Assembly: GCF_029504575.1 (NCBI RefSeq)
Contig: NZ_JAQFII010000001.1
Location: 3,603,001 to 3,667,000, forward strand
DNA: 64,000 nt
Direction: 5' to 3'
Source of the DNA: Streptomyces sp. SPB162
GTDB lineage: Bacteria; Actinomycetota; Actinomycetes; Streptomycetales; Streptomycetaceae
Made by a program: the position numbers and the translations under genes. The notes beneath the pieces are model-generated. The model was not told where the DNA came from, did no database searches, and worked only from the letters and a program-made list of their open reading frames with translations. Below are positions 17,682 through 27,196 of the stretch, piece after piece (the stretch's first letter is position 1; every line of letters starts with the position of its first letter).

Positions 17682-18252
17682 CGCCCCCGCCGCGAGCACC
17701 GCCGCGAGCACCGCCGCCGGCCCCGCCCGCAATCGCGAATCGACGCGGCAGCCCTAATGCCCAACCTCCGCATGCCCACCCTCCGCCACGCCTCCCGCTG
17801 TTACACAACCAGAACACAGCGAAGACAAATCCTGGACAGTAACTTATTCGGGAATTCCAGTCCGCCGAGGGCCGGCCACGAGAGCACCCCACCTCGTAAC
17901 TCAATGCCCCCGCCATCGTATTCCCGCTTTAACGTTTCCGCTGACTACTAATCGCTCATGCGTACGTCAACCTGCGAAAACCCACCCCCCACCCGGCTCG
18001 CTCCCGCCCCACCCGCTACTCCGAAGGCCCGAGATCCGCTTTCGGAAATGAGCAGTGTTGTGTTTTTATCACCGCCTTCTCGATTCCCCTCCACAAAGTC
18101 TGCCCTTTGCTCCACGATGTGACACGGGCGACCTCATGACGGGGAGATCTGAAGGTCGTGCCTATCCCACCGCAACCCAGTTCATTGGAATTAGGGAGGG
18201 CCGGGGGCGCCTCAGAGGGCTGTCCTGGCATGCCCTCCCGGGGGAGGAATCC
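17682..18252. other. Intergenic region, no gene seen
   Basis: About 570 bases between the amidase and the exopolysaccharide cluster. It starts with a short GCCGCGAGCACC duplication, then turns distinctly AT-richer (about 17755-18140) than its neighbours. No coding frame or clear terminator was found. The promoter of the cluster is expected here. Confidence 0.5.
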
Positions 18253-20490
18253 ATGGGTCGAACAACCCGCCTTGCCACCGCGTGTACCGCCGCGGCGATG
18301 CTCAGCCTCACCTGGCCCGCGGCCGGAGTGAGTTCCGCGGCCACCGCCGCGGCCGTCACACCCAGGATCGATCTGCGGGTGCTCGTCGTCGACGACGGCG
18401 GGCCGGCCACGCAGGCCATCACCGCCGAACTCGACAGCGCGGGCACGCCCTACACCACGGTCGACCTGAACAGCGCCGGCCGGCCGCAGATCACCGCGGC
18501 CTATCTGAGCGACACGGTCAGCGGCAGGCCGCGTGCCAAGTTCCAGGCCGTCGTCCTGCCGAACGACAACCCGTTCGGCGCCGGGTCCGCGGAAATGGCG
18601 GCGCTCGCCGCGTACGAGACGGCCTTCGGCATTCCCCAGGTCGACGCGTACACCTACGCCCGGCCCGAAGTCGGGCTGAACTACGCGCAGGACCCCGGCT
18701 ACATCGGCTCGCTCGACGGGGTCACCGCCGCGGTGACGGCCACGGCCGGGCCCTTCGGCTACCTCAAGGGCGATGTGCCCTTCGAGGACAACTCGCCGAC
18801 CCAGGGGGAGAGTTACGCCTTCCTCGCCACGCCGCTCGCGACCCAGACCGCCGGCTCCTCGTTCACCAGCTACGTGGACGCCCCGATCCAGGGGAGCACC
18901 GCCCGTGGTTCGCTCGTCGGGCAGTACAGCCACGACGGCCGGCGCGAACTGGTCGTGACCTTCGTCTACAACCAGTACCAGCAGCAGTTCCGGCTGCTCG
19001 CCCGCGGCATGGTCGAGTGGATGACCCAGGGGGTCCACCTCGGCGCCGACCGGAACTACTTCGCCCTGCACATGGACGACGTGTTCCTCGGCGACGACCG
19101 CTGGAACCCCACCCTCAACTGCACACCCGGCGACGTGGACTGCGCCGTCGGCACCGACCAGTCGGACCCGGACCCCATCCGGATGACGCCGGCGGACGCC
19201 ACCTACCTCAAGCAGTGGTCGACGGCCAACGGCTTCGCCCCGGACCTGATGTACAACGGCGGCGGCAGCGAGGACTACAAGGCGGAGCACGACGGGACCG
19301 ACCCGCTCGCGACGCAGCTCCTCGCCGACAAGAGCGCGTACCGCTGGGTCAACCACACCTACACGCACCCGTACCTCGGCTGCGTCCAGGACGTCTCCGT
19401 GGTGCCGTGGAAGTGCCAGACCACCGCCACCGGCGCCACGGTGTGGACCAGCAAGGCGGACATCACCGCGCAGATCAAGGACAACACGACCTGGGCCACG
19501 CAGCACGGCCTCACCGTCAACAAGCAGGAGCTGCTCACCGGGGAGCACTCCGGCCTGAAGATCCTGCCGCAGCAGCCCGTCGACAACCCGAACCTCCTCA
19601 CCTCGCTGACCGCGACCGGCGTGACGGTGCTCGGCAGCGACAACTCGCGCGACCCGCAGCAGCGCAAGGTCGGACCGGCGCTGACGGTGCCGCGCTTCCC
19701 GATGAACGTCTTCTACAACGCGGGCCGGGCGAGCGAGGAGGTCGACGAGTACAACTGGATCTACACCAGGGCGGCCGACGGCGGCAGCGGCATCTGCGAG
19801 GGCTCCGCGACGTCCACCTGCCTGGACGCGCCGCTGGACACGGCGACCGGCTACGCGTCGTACATCGTGCCGCTGGAGGCACGGACGGACCTGGCGCACG
19901 TGCTGTCCAACAACCCGCGCCCGCACTACGTCCACCAGTCGAACTTCGCCGAGGACCGGATCGCCTATCCGGTCATGGAGAAGATCCTCGGCGACTACAA
20001 GAACCTGTACGCCGCCTCCACGCCCATCGTGACCCTCAAGATGGCCGACATCTCCGCCGAGCTGGCCAAGCGCACGGCCTGGGACGCGGCGGTCAAGGCC
20101 AACAAGGTCACCGCCTACCGGATCGGCGACACCGTCACCGTCACCGCGCCGAGCGGCCTGCAGACGACCGCGAGCATGCCCGCCGGCACCCGCCAGGCGC
20201 AGCTCATCGGCACCACCGCCTTCGGCGCCGGCTACGCGGGACAGCTGTCCGGCTGGGTCGCGCCGGGAGCGCTGCAGGGCTCGGTGACGCTCAAGCTCAC
20301 GGCCGCCGCCACACCCGCCGCCGTCACCGCGACGCCGGCCAAGGCCGCCCAGAGCGCCCAGACCGCCAAGGCGACGGACTCGGCGCAGGTGCTGCCCGTG
20401 CCGACGGGGGCGACCGACCCGGTTCCGTACGGCCCCGGTGACACCGCCAAGAAGAAGCAGCACCGCAACACCAGGTCAGCACGGCGGTAG
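18253..20490 (+). CDS. Secreted polysaccharide deacetylase, Agd3-like (CE18-type)
   Basis: A 745-residue exported protein predicted to remove acetyl groups from N-acetylhexosamines in an extracellular polysaccharide. The signal peptide is at 1-30. The next 230 residues form an ancillary domain starting RIDLRVLVVDDGG. The NodB-like catalytic part has the metal/base motif YFALHMDDVF (Asp 275 and 276) and the paired histidines in NHTYTHPYLGC (368 and 372). A domain with TAYRIGDTVTVTAP and a low-complexity, Lys/Arg-rich tail end it. The layout matches fungal Agd3 of the galactosaminogalactan pathway more than PgaB-type enzymes. ATG 18253 follows GGGGGAGGAAT. It opens a one-directional polysaccharide cluster. 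Confidence 0.8.
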   Translation: MGRTTRLATACTAAAMLSLTWPAAGVSSAATAAAVTPRIDLRVLVVDDGGPATQAITAELDSAGTPYTTVDLNSAGRPQITAAYLSDTVSGRPRAKFQAVVLPNDNPFGAGSAEMAALAAYETAFGIPQVDAYTYARPEVGLNYAQDPGYIGSLDGVTAAVTATAGPFGYLKGDVPFEDNSPTQGESYAFLATPLATQTAGSSFTSYVDAPIQGSTARGSLVGQYSHDGRRELVVTFVYNQYQQQFRLLARGMVEWMTQGVHLGADRNYFALHMDDVFLGDDRWNPTLNCTPGDVDCAVGTDQSDPDPIRMTPADATYLKQWSTANGFAPDLMYNGGGSEDYKAEHDGTDPLATQLLADKSAYRWVNHTYTHPYLGCVQDVSVVPWKCQTTATGATVWTSKADITAQIKDNTTWATQHGLTVNKQELLTGEHSGLKILPQQPVDNPNLLTSLTATGVTVLGSDNSRDPQQRKVGPALTVPRFPMNVFYNAGRASEEVDEYNWIYTRAADGGSGICEGSATSTCLDAPLDTATGYASYIVPLEARTDLAHVLSNNPRPHYVHQSNFAEDRIAYPVMEKILGDYKNLYAASTPIVTLKMADISAELAKRTAWDAAVKANKVTAYRIGDTVTVTAPSGLQTTASMPAGTRQAQLIGTTAFGAGYAGQLSGWVAPGALQGSVTLKLTAAATPAAVTATPAKAAQSAQTAKATDSAQVLPVPTGATDPVPYGPGDTAKKKQHRNTRSARR

Positions 20491-20558
20491 CCGGCCCGGC
20501 GGCGGCTTCGCGCCGTTGCTGAGCGACCTCGCAGAGAGCACGGAAACACCGATGCAGC

Positions 20559-20598
20559 GGCGCTGGAGCCGCCGGCACACAGCCGGCGCTCCAGCGCC
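20559..20598. other. Strong hairpin between deacetylase and PelF-like genes
   Basis: GGCGCTGGAG...GCCGGC (20559-20576) pairs with GCCGGCGCTCCAGCGCC (20582-20598) across a short loop, with one bulge. It has no U-tract, so it may be a partial terminator or mRNA-stability element setting the ratio between the two genes. Confidence 0.55.
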
Positions 20599-20664
20599 CT
20601 CCAGCGCCGCGAAGGACCGTACGCGGCGCATTCACCGACGGACCCGTGGGGGGACCGATTCGCC

Positions 20665-22221
20665 ATGCAGACCCAGGTGACCTTGCTGACCGAAGGCACA
20701 TACCCGCACAGCCACGGCGGAGTGAGCGTGTGGTGCGACCAACTCGTCCGCGGAATGCCGGACTTCGACTTCCGCCTGATAGCCGTGACCGGCACCGGGC
20801 GGGAGGCTCTTACCTGGGATCTTCCGGGCAATGTACGGGACTTCACCGAAATACCGCTGTGGGGGAACCAGCCGACGGGCCGCGCGCCCCGCGGCCGCCA
20901 GTCGCAGCTGTTCCGGGCCGGCTACGAACGCTTCCTGCTGTCGCTGCTCGACCCGGCCGCCGAAACGGAGTTCGCCCCCCAGCTGTACGCGCTGGCGGCA
21001 CTGGCCCGCGAAGGCTCACTCTCCGCGGCACTCCGCTCCGAGGACGCACTGCGCACCCTGACCCACGTCTGGAACCGGCCGCATGTCGCCGCCGCGGCCT
21101 CCCGGCCCACCCTGCACGATGCGCTCACCGCCACTGACCTGCTGGAACACGCGCTGCGTCCACTCCGCGCGGTACCGGAACCGGGAAGTATCACGCACGC
21201 CGTCAGCGGCGGTCTCGCGACCCTGCCGGGGCTGATGGCGCACCACGAGCACGGCACACCGTTCCTGCTCACCGAGCACGGCGTCTACCTGCGCGAGCGG
21301 TACCTCGGCTACCGGACGGGACCGTACGGCTGGCCCGTGAAGGCCCTCATGCTCGGCTTCTACCGGCTGCTCGCCGAGGAGGCGTACCGCCGGGCCGCGC
21401 TCGTCACCCCGGGCAGCCGCTACAACCGGCGCTGGGAGGAGCGCGGCGGGACCGCGCCCGAGCGGATCCGCACTGTCTACAACGGCGTCGACCCCCATGC
21501 CTTCCCGATGGCCGGCCCGGAACCGGCCGTGCCGACCCTCAGCTGGGCCGGGCGGATCGACCCGATCAAGGACCTGGAGACGCTGATCCGCGCCTTCGCC
21601 CTGGTGCGGGCCGAGCTGCCGCAGGCGCTGCTGCGGCTCTTCGGCGGGACACCGCGGGGTGGTGAGGGGTACCGCGACCGGTGCGTCGCGCTGGCGGGCG
21701 AGTTGGGCGTCGGTGACGCGGTGACGTTCGAGGGGCGCGTCGAGGACATCCGCGACGCGTACGCGGCCGGGAACGTCGTGATGCTCTCCAGCATCAGCGA
21801 GGGCTTCCCGTTCACCCTCATCGAGGCCATGTCCTGCGCGCGCGCCACCGTCTCGACGGATGTCGGCGGCGTACGGGAGGCGGTCGGCGAAGCGGGTCTC
21901 GTGGTGCCGCCGCGCGATCCCGCCGCGATGGCGAAGGCCGCGCTCGCGCTGCTGCGCGACCCGGCGACCAGGGCGTCGATGGGGTGGGACGCGCGGCTGC
22001 GGGTGATCGACCAGTTCACGCTGCGCCAGACGATCGAGACGTTCCGCGGCATCTACACCGAACTGTCGGCCCAGCAGCCGTGGCTCGTCCTCACCCCCGT
22101 CGGGGTGGAATGGCAGGCGCGCAGCCACCACGGGCCCGGTATCCAGGGTCCCGGCCTGCACGTCCAGCCGGTCCTGGAGTCCGGGGCCGACGACGACACC
22201 GTCACGGAGGCCGCCCAGTGA
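20665..22221 (+). CDS. pelF: PelF-like family 4 glycosyltransferase
   Basis: A 518-residue cytosolic glycosyltransferase. The N-terminal half has the PelF/DUF3492 signature LLTEGTYPHSHGGVSVW, followed by FLLTEHGVYLRER. The C-terminal half is a GT4 domain with TVYNGVDPHAF, WAGRIDPIKDLETLI and the nucleotide-sugar EX7E motif SEGFPFTLIEAM. PelF builds the Pel polymer from a UDP-sugar and GalNAc/GalN-type polymers are the known products of this family. The last 45 residues extend beyond the domain. The stop overlaps the next gene's GTG by four bases, so they are translationally coupled. The gene symbol is by homology to the signature only. Confidence 0.83.
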   Translation: MQTQVTLLTEGTYPHSHGGVSVWCDQLVRGMPDFDFRLIAVTGTGREALTWDLPGNVRDFTEIPLWGNQPTGRAPRGRQSQLFRAGYERFLLSLLDPAAETEFAPQLYALAALAREGSLSAALRSEDALRTLTHVWNRPHVAAAASRPTLHDALTATDLLEHALRPLRAVPEPGSITHAVSGGLATLPGLMAHHEHGTPFLLTEHGVYLRERYLGYRTGPYGWPVKALMLGFYRLLAEEAYRRAALVTPGSRYNRRWEERGGTAPERIRTVYNGVDPHAFPMAGPEPAVPTLSWAGRIDPIKDLETLIRAFALVRAELPQALLRLFGGTPRGGEGYRDRCVALAGELGVGDAVTFEGRVEDIRDAYAAGNVVMLSSISEGFPFTLIEAMSCARATVSTDVGGVREAVGEAGLVVPPRDPAAMAKAALALLRDPATRASMGWDARLRVIDQFTLRQTIETFRGIYTELSAQQPWLVLTPVGVEWQARSHHGPGIQGPGLHVQPVLESGADDDTVTEAAQ

Positions 22222-23639
22222 GCGGCCCGCTGCGCCTCGTCCCGCAGGACGGGAGCACGCTGCCGACGGTGCCCAGGCAACGGCAGCGCCGTCGGCCTTC
22301 CTGGGCCGAGGATCCGCTGGAGGAGCTGGCCGAGCGCCTCGACGAGGTGTGCGCGGCCGCGGTGCACGCGGACGAGATCGCCGCCGTCCTGGAGTCCGAC
22401 GGGCTGACGCACGAGCTCATCGTGCAGCGGTACGGGCGGTCCGATCTGTTCGAGCTGGCCGAGGAGTTGCACGCGCGGAGCGCGGGCAGGCGCCGGCACC
22501 CCGCGCCGGAGCCCGGCCCCGACCCCTGGCGCATCAACCCCTGGCAGTGCCTGCTGCGGGGGATCGTCTTCGGGCTCCCGGGGCTGGCGTACGTGCTGGG
22601 CGGGACGCTCCTGGCGGGTCCGCCGGACGCCTTCGGGCTGCCCGCCGGAACGGTCGCGCTGTCCGCCGCCGCGCTCGCCGGTTGGGCCTGGAACCAGGCG
22701 CTGGCGCACCGCGCCTATCTGCGCCTCGGCTCGGACGGGCGGCGGGCGACCGCCCGCTGCCTGCTGCGGGGCGCGCCGGCGGGGGCGCTGCTCGCGTCGG
22801 CGATCGCCGTCGGGTTCGCGTCGCGGGGCAGTGACGCCGCCTTCGCCGTGGGGCAGTCCGGCTACCTGGCGGCGGCGACGGCGCTGCTGGTGCTGGGCCG
22901 GGAGCGGGATCTGCTGCTCGCGCTCGCCCCGACGACGGTGGGCGCCACGTTGCTGCTGGTGTGGGATCTGCCCCCGGCGCTGCGGGCCTGCCTGGTCATC
23001 GCGACGCCGGTGGCGGCGCTGCTGGTCGCCGGCCGGCAGGTCATCCGCGGGCTGCGCACGCCGCCCGAGGTGGGCGCACCCGCGCCCCCGCCGCTCACCG
23101 CCTCCGTTCCGTATGGGCTGTACGGGCTGGCCAGCGCGGTGCTGGTCCTCGTGCTGGCCCTGGGCGCGGGTGTCTCGGCGGTCGCGCTGACGCTGAGCAT
23201 GGGCGCCGCCGAGTGGCTGCTGTACCGGTTCCGCGGCCGCGGCGTCAGCGCGCTCCGGCGCAGCGTCGACGCCGGAGGCTTCAGGACGCGGTCGGCCTCG
23301 GCCCTGCTGCGGTGCCTGGCCGGGTACGTGACCGTCCTCGCGGCGCTCGCGGCGGCCCTCACCGCGCTGTGGCCGGGCGCGCCGGCACCCGGCCCGCTGC
23401 GGCTGTGCGCGCTGCTGACGCTCGGCGCGGTGCTGTGGCTCTCGCTGCTGCTCCAGGCGTTCGGCGCCGCGTGGCCCGCCGCGCTGGTCTGCCTGGCCGC
23501 CGCCGTCATCGAAGTGGCCTTCCTGTGCTGGAAGTTCGGTGACCATCCGGTCGTGCAGGTGGTCGCCTGCGCCAGCGCGGCGGCCGTACTGATCGCCATC
23601 GCCTGCTCGCTGCTGGGCCGTGCCACGTCCCACCGCTGA
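22218..23639 (+). CDS. Polytopic membrane protein of the exopolysaccharide cluster
   Basis: A 473-residue protein. The first 100 residues are soluble and acidic, with a helical motif AAVLESDGLTHELIVQRYG and FELAEELHARS. About ten to twelve hydrophobic segments follow from residue 115 to the end. Position, coupling to the PelF-like enzyme (GTGA overlap) and topology suggest a PelG-like role in exporting or helping polymerise the chain, but I see no decisive PelG motif, so this is inference. It lacks any transporter ATP-binding motif. The protein is the least understood member of the cluster. Confidence 0.7.
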   Translation: MSGPLRLVPQDGSTLPTVPRQRQRRRPSWAEDPLEELAERLDEVCAAAVHADEIAAVLESDGLTHELIVQRYGRSDLFELAEELHARSAGRRRHPAPEPGPDPWRINPWQCLLRGIVFGLPGLAYVLGGTLLAGPPDAFGLPAGTVALSAAALAGWAWNQALAHRAYLRLGSDGRRATARCLLRGAPAGALLASAIAVGFASRGSDAAFAVGQSGYLAAATALLVLGRERDLLLALAPTTVGATLLLVWDLPPALRACLVIATPVAALLVAGRQVIRGLRTPPEVGAPAPPPLTASVPYGLYGLASAVLVLVLALGAGVSAVALTLSMGAAEWLLYRFRGRGVSALRRSVDAGGFRTRSASALLRCLAGYVTVLAALAAALTALWPGAPAPGPLRLCALLTLGAVLWLSLLLQAFGAAWPAALVCLAAAVIEVAFLCWKFGDHPVVQVVACASAAAVLIAIACSLLGRATSHR

Positions 23640-23689
23640 GAACCGGAACCGTCCCCTTGCAAACGATTCGAGAAACCGGAGCATCCGAC

Positions 23690-24682
23690 ATGACATTGGT
23701 AGCCGTCACCGGCGCCGAGGGCTTCATCGGCTCACACCTGGTGGAGGCGCTCGTCGCCTCGGGCCACCGGGTACGCGCCATGGCCCAGTACAACTCGTTC
23801 TCGTCCTTCGGCTGGCTGGAGACCCTGGACGCGGAGACGATGAGCCAGGTGGACGTGGTCCTGGGTGACGTCCGCGACCCGGGCTCCGTCCGCGAGCTGG
23901 TGGAGGGGGTGGAAGCCGTCTACCACCTGGCCGCGCTGATCGCGATCCCGTACTCGTACCGGGCGCCCCACTCCTACGTGGACACCAACGTCACCGGCAC
24001 GCTGAACGTGCTGGAGGCCGTCCGTCACCTGGAGATCCCGCGGCTGGTGCACACCTCCACCAGCGAGACGTACGGGACCGCGCAGACCGTACCGATCTCC
24101 GAGGACCACCCGATCAACACCCAGTCCCCGTACGCGGCCTCGAAGGCCGGCGGCGACCGGCTGGCGGACAGCTACTTCGCGAGCTTCGGGACGCCGGTGG
24201 TGACGCTGCGGCCGTTCAACACCTTCGGGCCGCGGCAGTCCATGCGGGCGGTGATCCCGACGGTGATCGGGCAGGTGGCCGCCGGGGAGCGGACCATCAC
24301 CCTCGGCGACCTGCGGCCGACGCGCGACTTCAGCTACGTGCGGGACACCGCGCGCGCGTTCCTCGCGGTGGGGACCGCGCCCGCCGGGAGCGTGGTCGGG
24401 CGGACCTTCAACGCCGGGACGGGCGGCGAGATCAGCGTCGGCGACCTGGTGCAGCTGATCGGCAAGCTCATGGAGACCGAACTGGACGTCGTCGAGGACG
24501 AACAGCGCATCCGGCCCGCGGGCTCCGAGGTGATGCGGCTGGTCTGCGACGCCACCCGGCTGCGGGACGCGACCGGCTGGGCGCCCGACCACAGCCTGGA
24601 ACAGGGGCTGGAAGCCACCATCGCGTTCTTCCGCGACCCGGCGAACCTCGCCCGCTACAAGACCGCGCTCTACAACATCTGA
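23690..24682 (+). CDS. Nucleotide-sugar 4,6-dehydratase/epimerase, LegB-like
   Basis: A 330-residue extended short-chain dehydrogenase that binds NAD through TGAEGFIGSH (near residue 8-17). The catalytic Ser/Thr-Tyr-Lys set fits HTSTSETYG and SPYAASKAG. The motif YNSFSSFGWL and ALIAIPYSYRAPHSYVDTN resemble UDP-GlcNAc 4,6-dehydratases of the LegB type rather than plain UDP-glucose 4-epimerases. It would make a 4-keto-6-deoxy-hexosamine nucleotide, or an isomer, as a building block or modification for the polymer. ATG 23690 was chosen because the dinucleotide fold starts immediately after it. Confidence 0.82.
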   Translation: MTLVAVTGAEGFIGSHLVEALVASGHRVRAMAQYNSFSSFGWLETLDAETMSQVDVVLGDVRDPGSVRELVEGVEAVYHLAALIAIPYSYRAPHSYVDTNVTGTLNVLEAVRHLEIPRLVHTSTSETYGTAQTVPISEDHPINTQSPYAASKAGGDRLADSYFASFGTPVVTLRPFNTFGPRQSMRAVIPTVIGQVAAGERTITLGDLRPTRDFSYVRDTARAFLAVGTAPAGSVVGRTFNAGTGGEISVGDLVQLIGKLMETELDVVEDEQRIRPAGSEVMRLVCDATRLRDATGWAPDHSLEQGLEATIAFFRDPANLARYKTALYNI

Positions 24683-24755
24683 CTCCGCACCACACCTGAC
24701 CCGACGCCTACCAGCACACGACGTCTGGCCGCCAGGCCAGAAGGGGGCCCACCAC

Positions 24756-25469
24756 ATGCACGCAGTCATTCTGGCCGGAGGCAAGGGCGTCCGGCTGCTG
24801 CCGTACACGACCGCCCTGCCCAAGCCGCTCGTGCCGATCGGCGACCAGCACGCGATCCTGGAGATCGTGATGCGGCAGCTGGCGAACGCCGGCTTCACCA
24901 CCTGCACCATCGCCATCGGCCACCTGGGCCACATCATCCGTGCCTATGTCGGCAACGGATCGCAGTGGGGAATGCGCGTCGGCTACTCCACCGAGGACAG
25001 CCCGCTCGGCACGATGGGGCCGCTGCTCACCATGCTCGACCGGCTGCCCGAGCACTTCCTCGTGATGAACGGCGACATCCTCACCGACCTCGATTTCGGG
25101 GACGTGCTGCGGTACCACGAGACCACGGAGGGCCCGCTGACCATCGCCACCTACGACCGCAAGGTGAACATCGATTTCGGGGTGCTGACCACGGACTCGG
25201 GCAACGTCGTGGCCTTCACCGAGAAGCCGAGCATCGACTACCGGGTCTCGATGGGCGTCTACGGCCTGTCCCGTTCGACGCTGCTCGACTACACGCCGGG
25301 GCTGCCGCTCGGCTTCGACGAGCTGGTGATCGACCTGCTGAACGCCGAGACACCGCCGAGCGCGTACGACTTCGACGGCTACTGGCTCGACATCGGCCGT
25401 CCCGACGACTACGACCGCGCCAACGCCGAGTTCACCACCCACCGCGGCCTGCTGCTCAAGGGAGCGTGA
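24756..25469 (+). CDS. Sugar-1-phosphate nucleotidyltransferase
   Basis: A 237-residue cytosolic enzyme that joins an NTP and a sugar 1-phosphate to give an activated sugar. The N-terminal signature is LAGGKGVRLLPYTTALPKPL, with the metal-binding FLVMNGDILTDLDF in the middle and GYWLDIGRPDDYDRAN near the end. Length is that of the small nucleotidyltransferases in capsule and O-antigen clusters. It starts at ATG 24756 after AAGGGGGCCC. It sits between the two epimerase-type genes, which argues for a role in sugar-nucleotide supply. The exact sugar cannot be read from the sequence. Confidence 0.87.
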   Translation: MHAVILAGGKGVRLLPYTTALPKPLVPIGDQHAILEIVMRQLANAGFTTCTIAIGHLGHIIRAYVGNGSQWGMRVGYSTEDSPLGTMGPLLTMLDRLPEHFLVMNGDILTDLDFGDVLRYHETTEGPLTIATYDRKVNIDFGVLTTDSGNVVAFTEKPSIDYRVSMGVYGLSRSTLLDYTPGLPLGFDELVIDLLNAETPPSAYDFDGYWLDIGRPDDYDRANAEFTTHRGLLLKGA

Positions 25470-25478
25470 GCCGACACC

Positions 25479-26495
25479 ATGCGACGTGTCCTCTGTCTGG
25501 GTTCCACCGGATTCCTCGGCGCCCACGTCGCCGGGCAACTGCGCGCCCTCCCGGGCGTGCGGGTGCTCGGCGGCGGCCGGACCACCCCCACTCCCCCATC
25601 CCATGATCTGCCACCGGGTTCGCCGCCGGGCCCGTTGGTCGACAGCCTGCCGATCGACCTGGCCACCATTTCCGTCGAAGCGCTGACGGAGGCGCTGCGG
25701 GCGCTGGACCCCCACGCCGTCGTCAACTGCGTGGGAGCGGTGGGCAGCAGTCCGCTGCGGCTCGCCGAGCTGAACACCCGTGGGCCCGCCGTCCTGTGCG
25801 AGGCGCTGCGGCGGGCCGCGCCCGCCGCCCGTCTCGTCCACCTCGGCTCGGCCGGCGAGTACGGTGCCACGGCCCCCGGCCGGTCGATCGACGAGTCCGC
25901 GCCGACGCTGCCGCAGGGGGCGTACGGGGCCACGAAGCTGGCCGGCACGCTCATCGTCTCCCAGTCGCCGCTGGACGCCACGGTGCTGCGGGTCTTCAAC
26001 CCGGTCGGCCCGGGGTCGCCGGAGGCGAGCCTCCCCGGCCGGCTCGTCGCCGAGCTGCGCCGGGCGCTCCCGGACGGCGCGGACGGCGTGATCCGCGTCG
26101 GCGACCTGTCCGCGTACCGCGACTACATCGATGTGCGCGACGTGGCGCGGGCCGTTGTGCTGGCCGCCATGGCCCCGGGGCCGCTGCCACGGCTCCTGAA
26201 CGTCGCGGGCGGCGGCGCCACGCCGGTGCGCGCGATCGCGGACGGGTTGATCGTCGCGTCCGGCTTCCAGGGCCGGATCGAGGAGAGCGGGCAGGGATCA
26301 CACCGTTCGGCGTCGGTCTCCTGGCAGCGCGCGGACGTCTCGGCGGCGGTCGCGGCCCTGGGCTGGCGTCCGCGCCTCACCCTCGCGCAGTCGCTCGCGG
26401 ACCTGTGGAACGAGGGGTCGCCGGCGCCGGTTGCCGCGGTGGATCCGCCCCGGGCGGTGGTCTCCGCGCCGATCTGGGTCCCGGCCGCGCCATGA
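25479..26495 (+). CDS. NAD-dependent sugar-nucleotide epimerase/reductase
   Basis: A 338-residue extended SDR protein. The dinucleotide-binding motif is LGSTGFLGAH (residues 7-16), and the active-site regions are LGSAGEYGA and GAYGATKLAG (the Tyr/Lys pair). The end reads LGWRPRLTLAQSLADLW, typical of nucleotide-sugar epimerases. It probably works on the product of the dehydratase two genes upstream, making an epimer or reducing the keto group. The stop codon overlaps the next gene's ATG. Substrate specificity is inferred only from the cluster. Confidence 0.83.
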   Translation: MRRVLCLGSTGFLGAHVAGQLRALPGVRVLGGGRTTPTPPSHDLPPGSPPGPLVDSLPIDLATISVEALTEALRALDPHAVVNCVGAVGSSPLRLAELNTRGPAVLCEALRRAAPAARLVHLGSAGEYGATAPGRSIDESAPTLPQGAYGATKLAGTLIVSQSPLDATVLRVFNPVGPGSPEASLPGRLVAELRRALPDGADGVIRVGDLSAYRDYIDVRDVARAVVLAAMAPGPLPRLLNVAGGGATPVRAIADGLIVASGFQGRIEESGQGSHRSASVSWQRADVSAAVAALGWRPRLTLAQSLADLWNEGSPAPVAAVDPPRAVVSAPIWVPAAP

Positions 26496-27196
26496 CCGGC
26501 GGGAAGCTCCTCGTCCCGCTCTACGTCCACCCGGCCGTCGACCCCGGCGCCTGGCGGACGCTGGTGGGGGCGGCCGACCTGCTCTACGGCGTCGTGCTGA
26601 ACGTCGCCGACGGGCCGGGCACGGTCCGCGACCCCGCCTTCACAGCGGTGGCCGGGGAGTTGCGGGCGGCGGGGGTGCGCGTCCTCGGATACGTGGACAC
26701 CGCGTACGGCCGCCGCCCCACCCACGCGGTCGTCGCCGACCTGCGCCACCACCGCACGTGGTACGGCACGGACGGCGTCTTCTTCGACCAGGCGGCGGCC
26801 GACATCGGGCTGGTGAGTTACTACCGCTGGCTGGCGCGGACCGCGCGCGTCGGCGGGTCCCGGACCGTCGTCCTCAACCCGGGCGCGCACCCCGCGCCCG
26901 GGTACGCCGAGATCGCCGACCTGCTGGTGACGTTCGAGGGCAGCTGGGCCACGTACCGCGCGGCGGCGGCCGTGCCGGCCTGGACGAAGCGGTATCCGGC
27001 GGAGCGCTTCTGCCATCTGGTGTACGACGTGCCCGTCAAGTTCTGCGGCCTCGCCTCCCGTACCGCCGGGCTGCGCGGCGCGGCCGTGCACTGCGCGGTC
27101 CCGGGAAGCGGGGCCAACCCCTGGCAGGGTGTGTCCCCGGATCTCATCGACGCTTCCCACGGTCGGCACCGGCACCCTCAGGAGGAACGCCGTTGA
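26492..27196 (+). CDS. Spherulin4-family glycoside hydrolase-like protein
   Basis: A 234-residue single-domain protein of the Spherulin4 type (relative of the Sph3/GH135 hydrolases that cleave galactosaminogalactan). Conserved blocks are LLVPLYVHP, GVVLNVADGPG, VLGYVDTAYG, GVFFDQAAA and TFEGSWATY. Active Sph3-type enzymes have Asp-Glu where this protein has FFDQ; the adjacent Glu is replaced by Gln, so activity is uncertain. It has no signal peptide, unlike fungal Sph3. ATGA overlap with the previous gene and TTGA overlap with the next show tight coupling. Confidence 0.75.
   Translation: MTGGKLLVPLYVHPAVDPGAWRTLVGAADLLYGVVLNVADGPGTVRDPAFTAVAGELRAAGVRVLGYVDTAYGRRPTHAVVADLRHHRTWYGTDGVFFDQAAADIGLVSYYRWLARTARVGGSRTVVLNPGAHPAPGYAEIADLLVTFEGSWATYRAAAAVPAWTKRYPAERFCHLVYDVPVKFCGLASRTAGLRGAAVHCAVPGSGANPWQGVSPDLIDASHGRHRHPQEERR

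Noticed and set aside
17668..17916. Minus-strand 82-codon frame after the amidase
   Set aside because: Gly/Arg-rich, no ribosome binding site, and overlaps only a spacer with no conserved motif.
18016..20463. Long minus-strand frame opposite the deacetylase
   Set aside because: Antisense artefact of high GC; Arg/Gly/Val-rich and overlapping a strongly conserved plus-strand gene.
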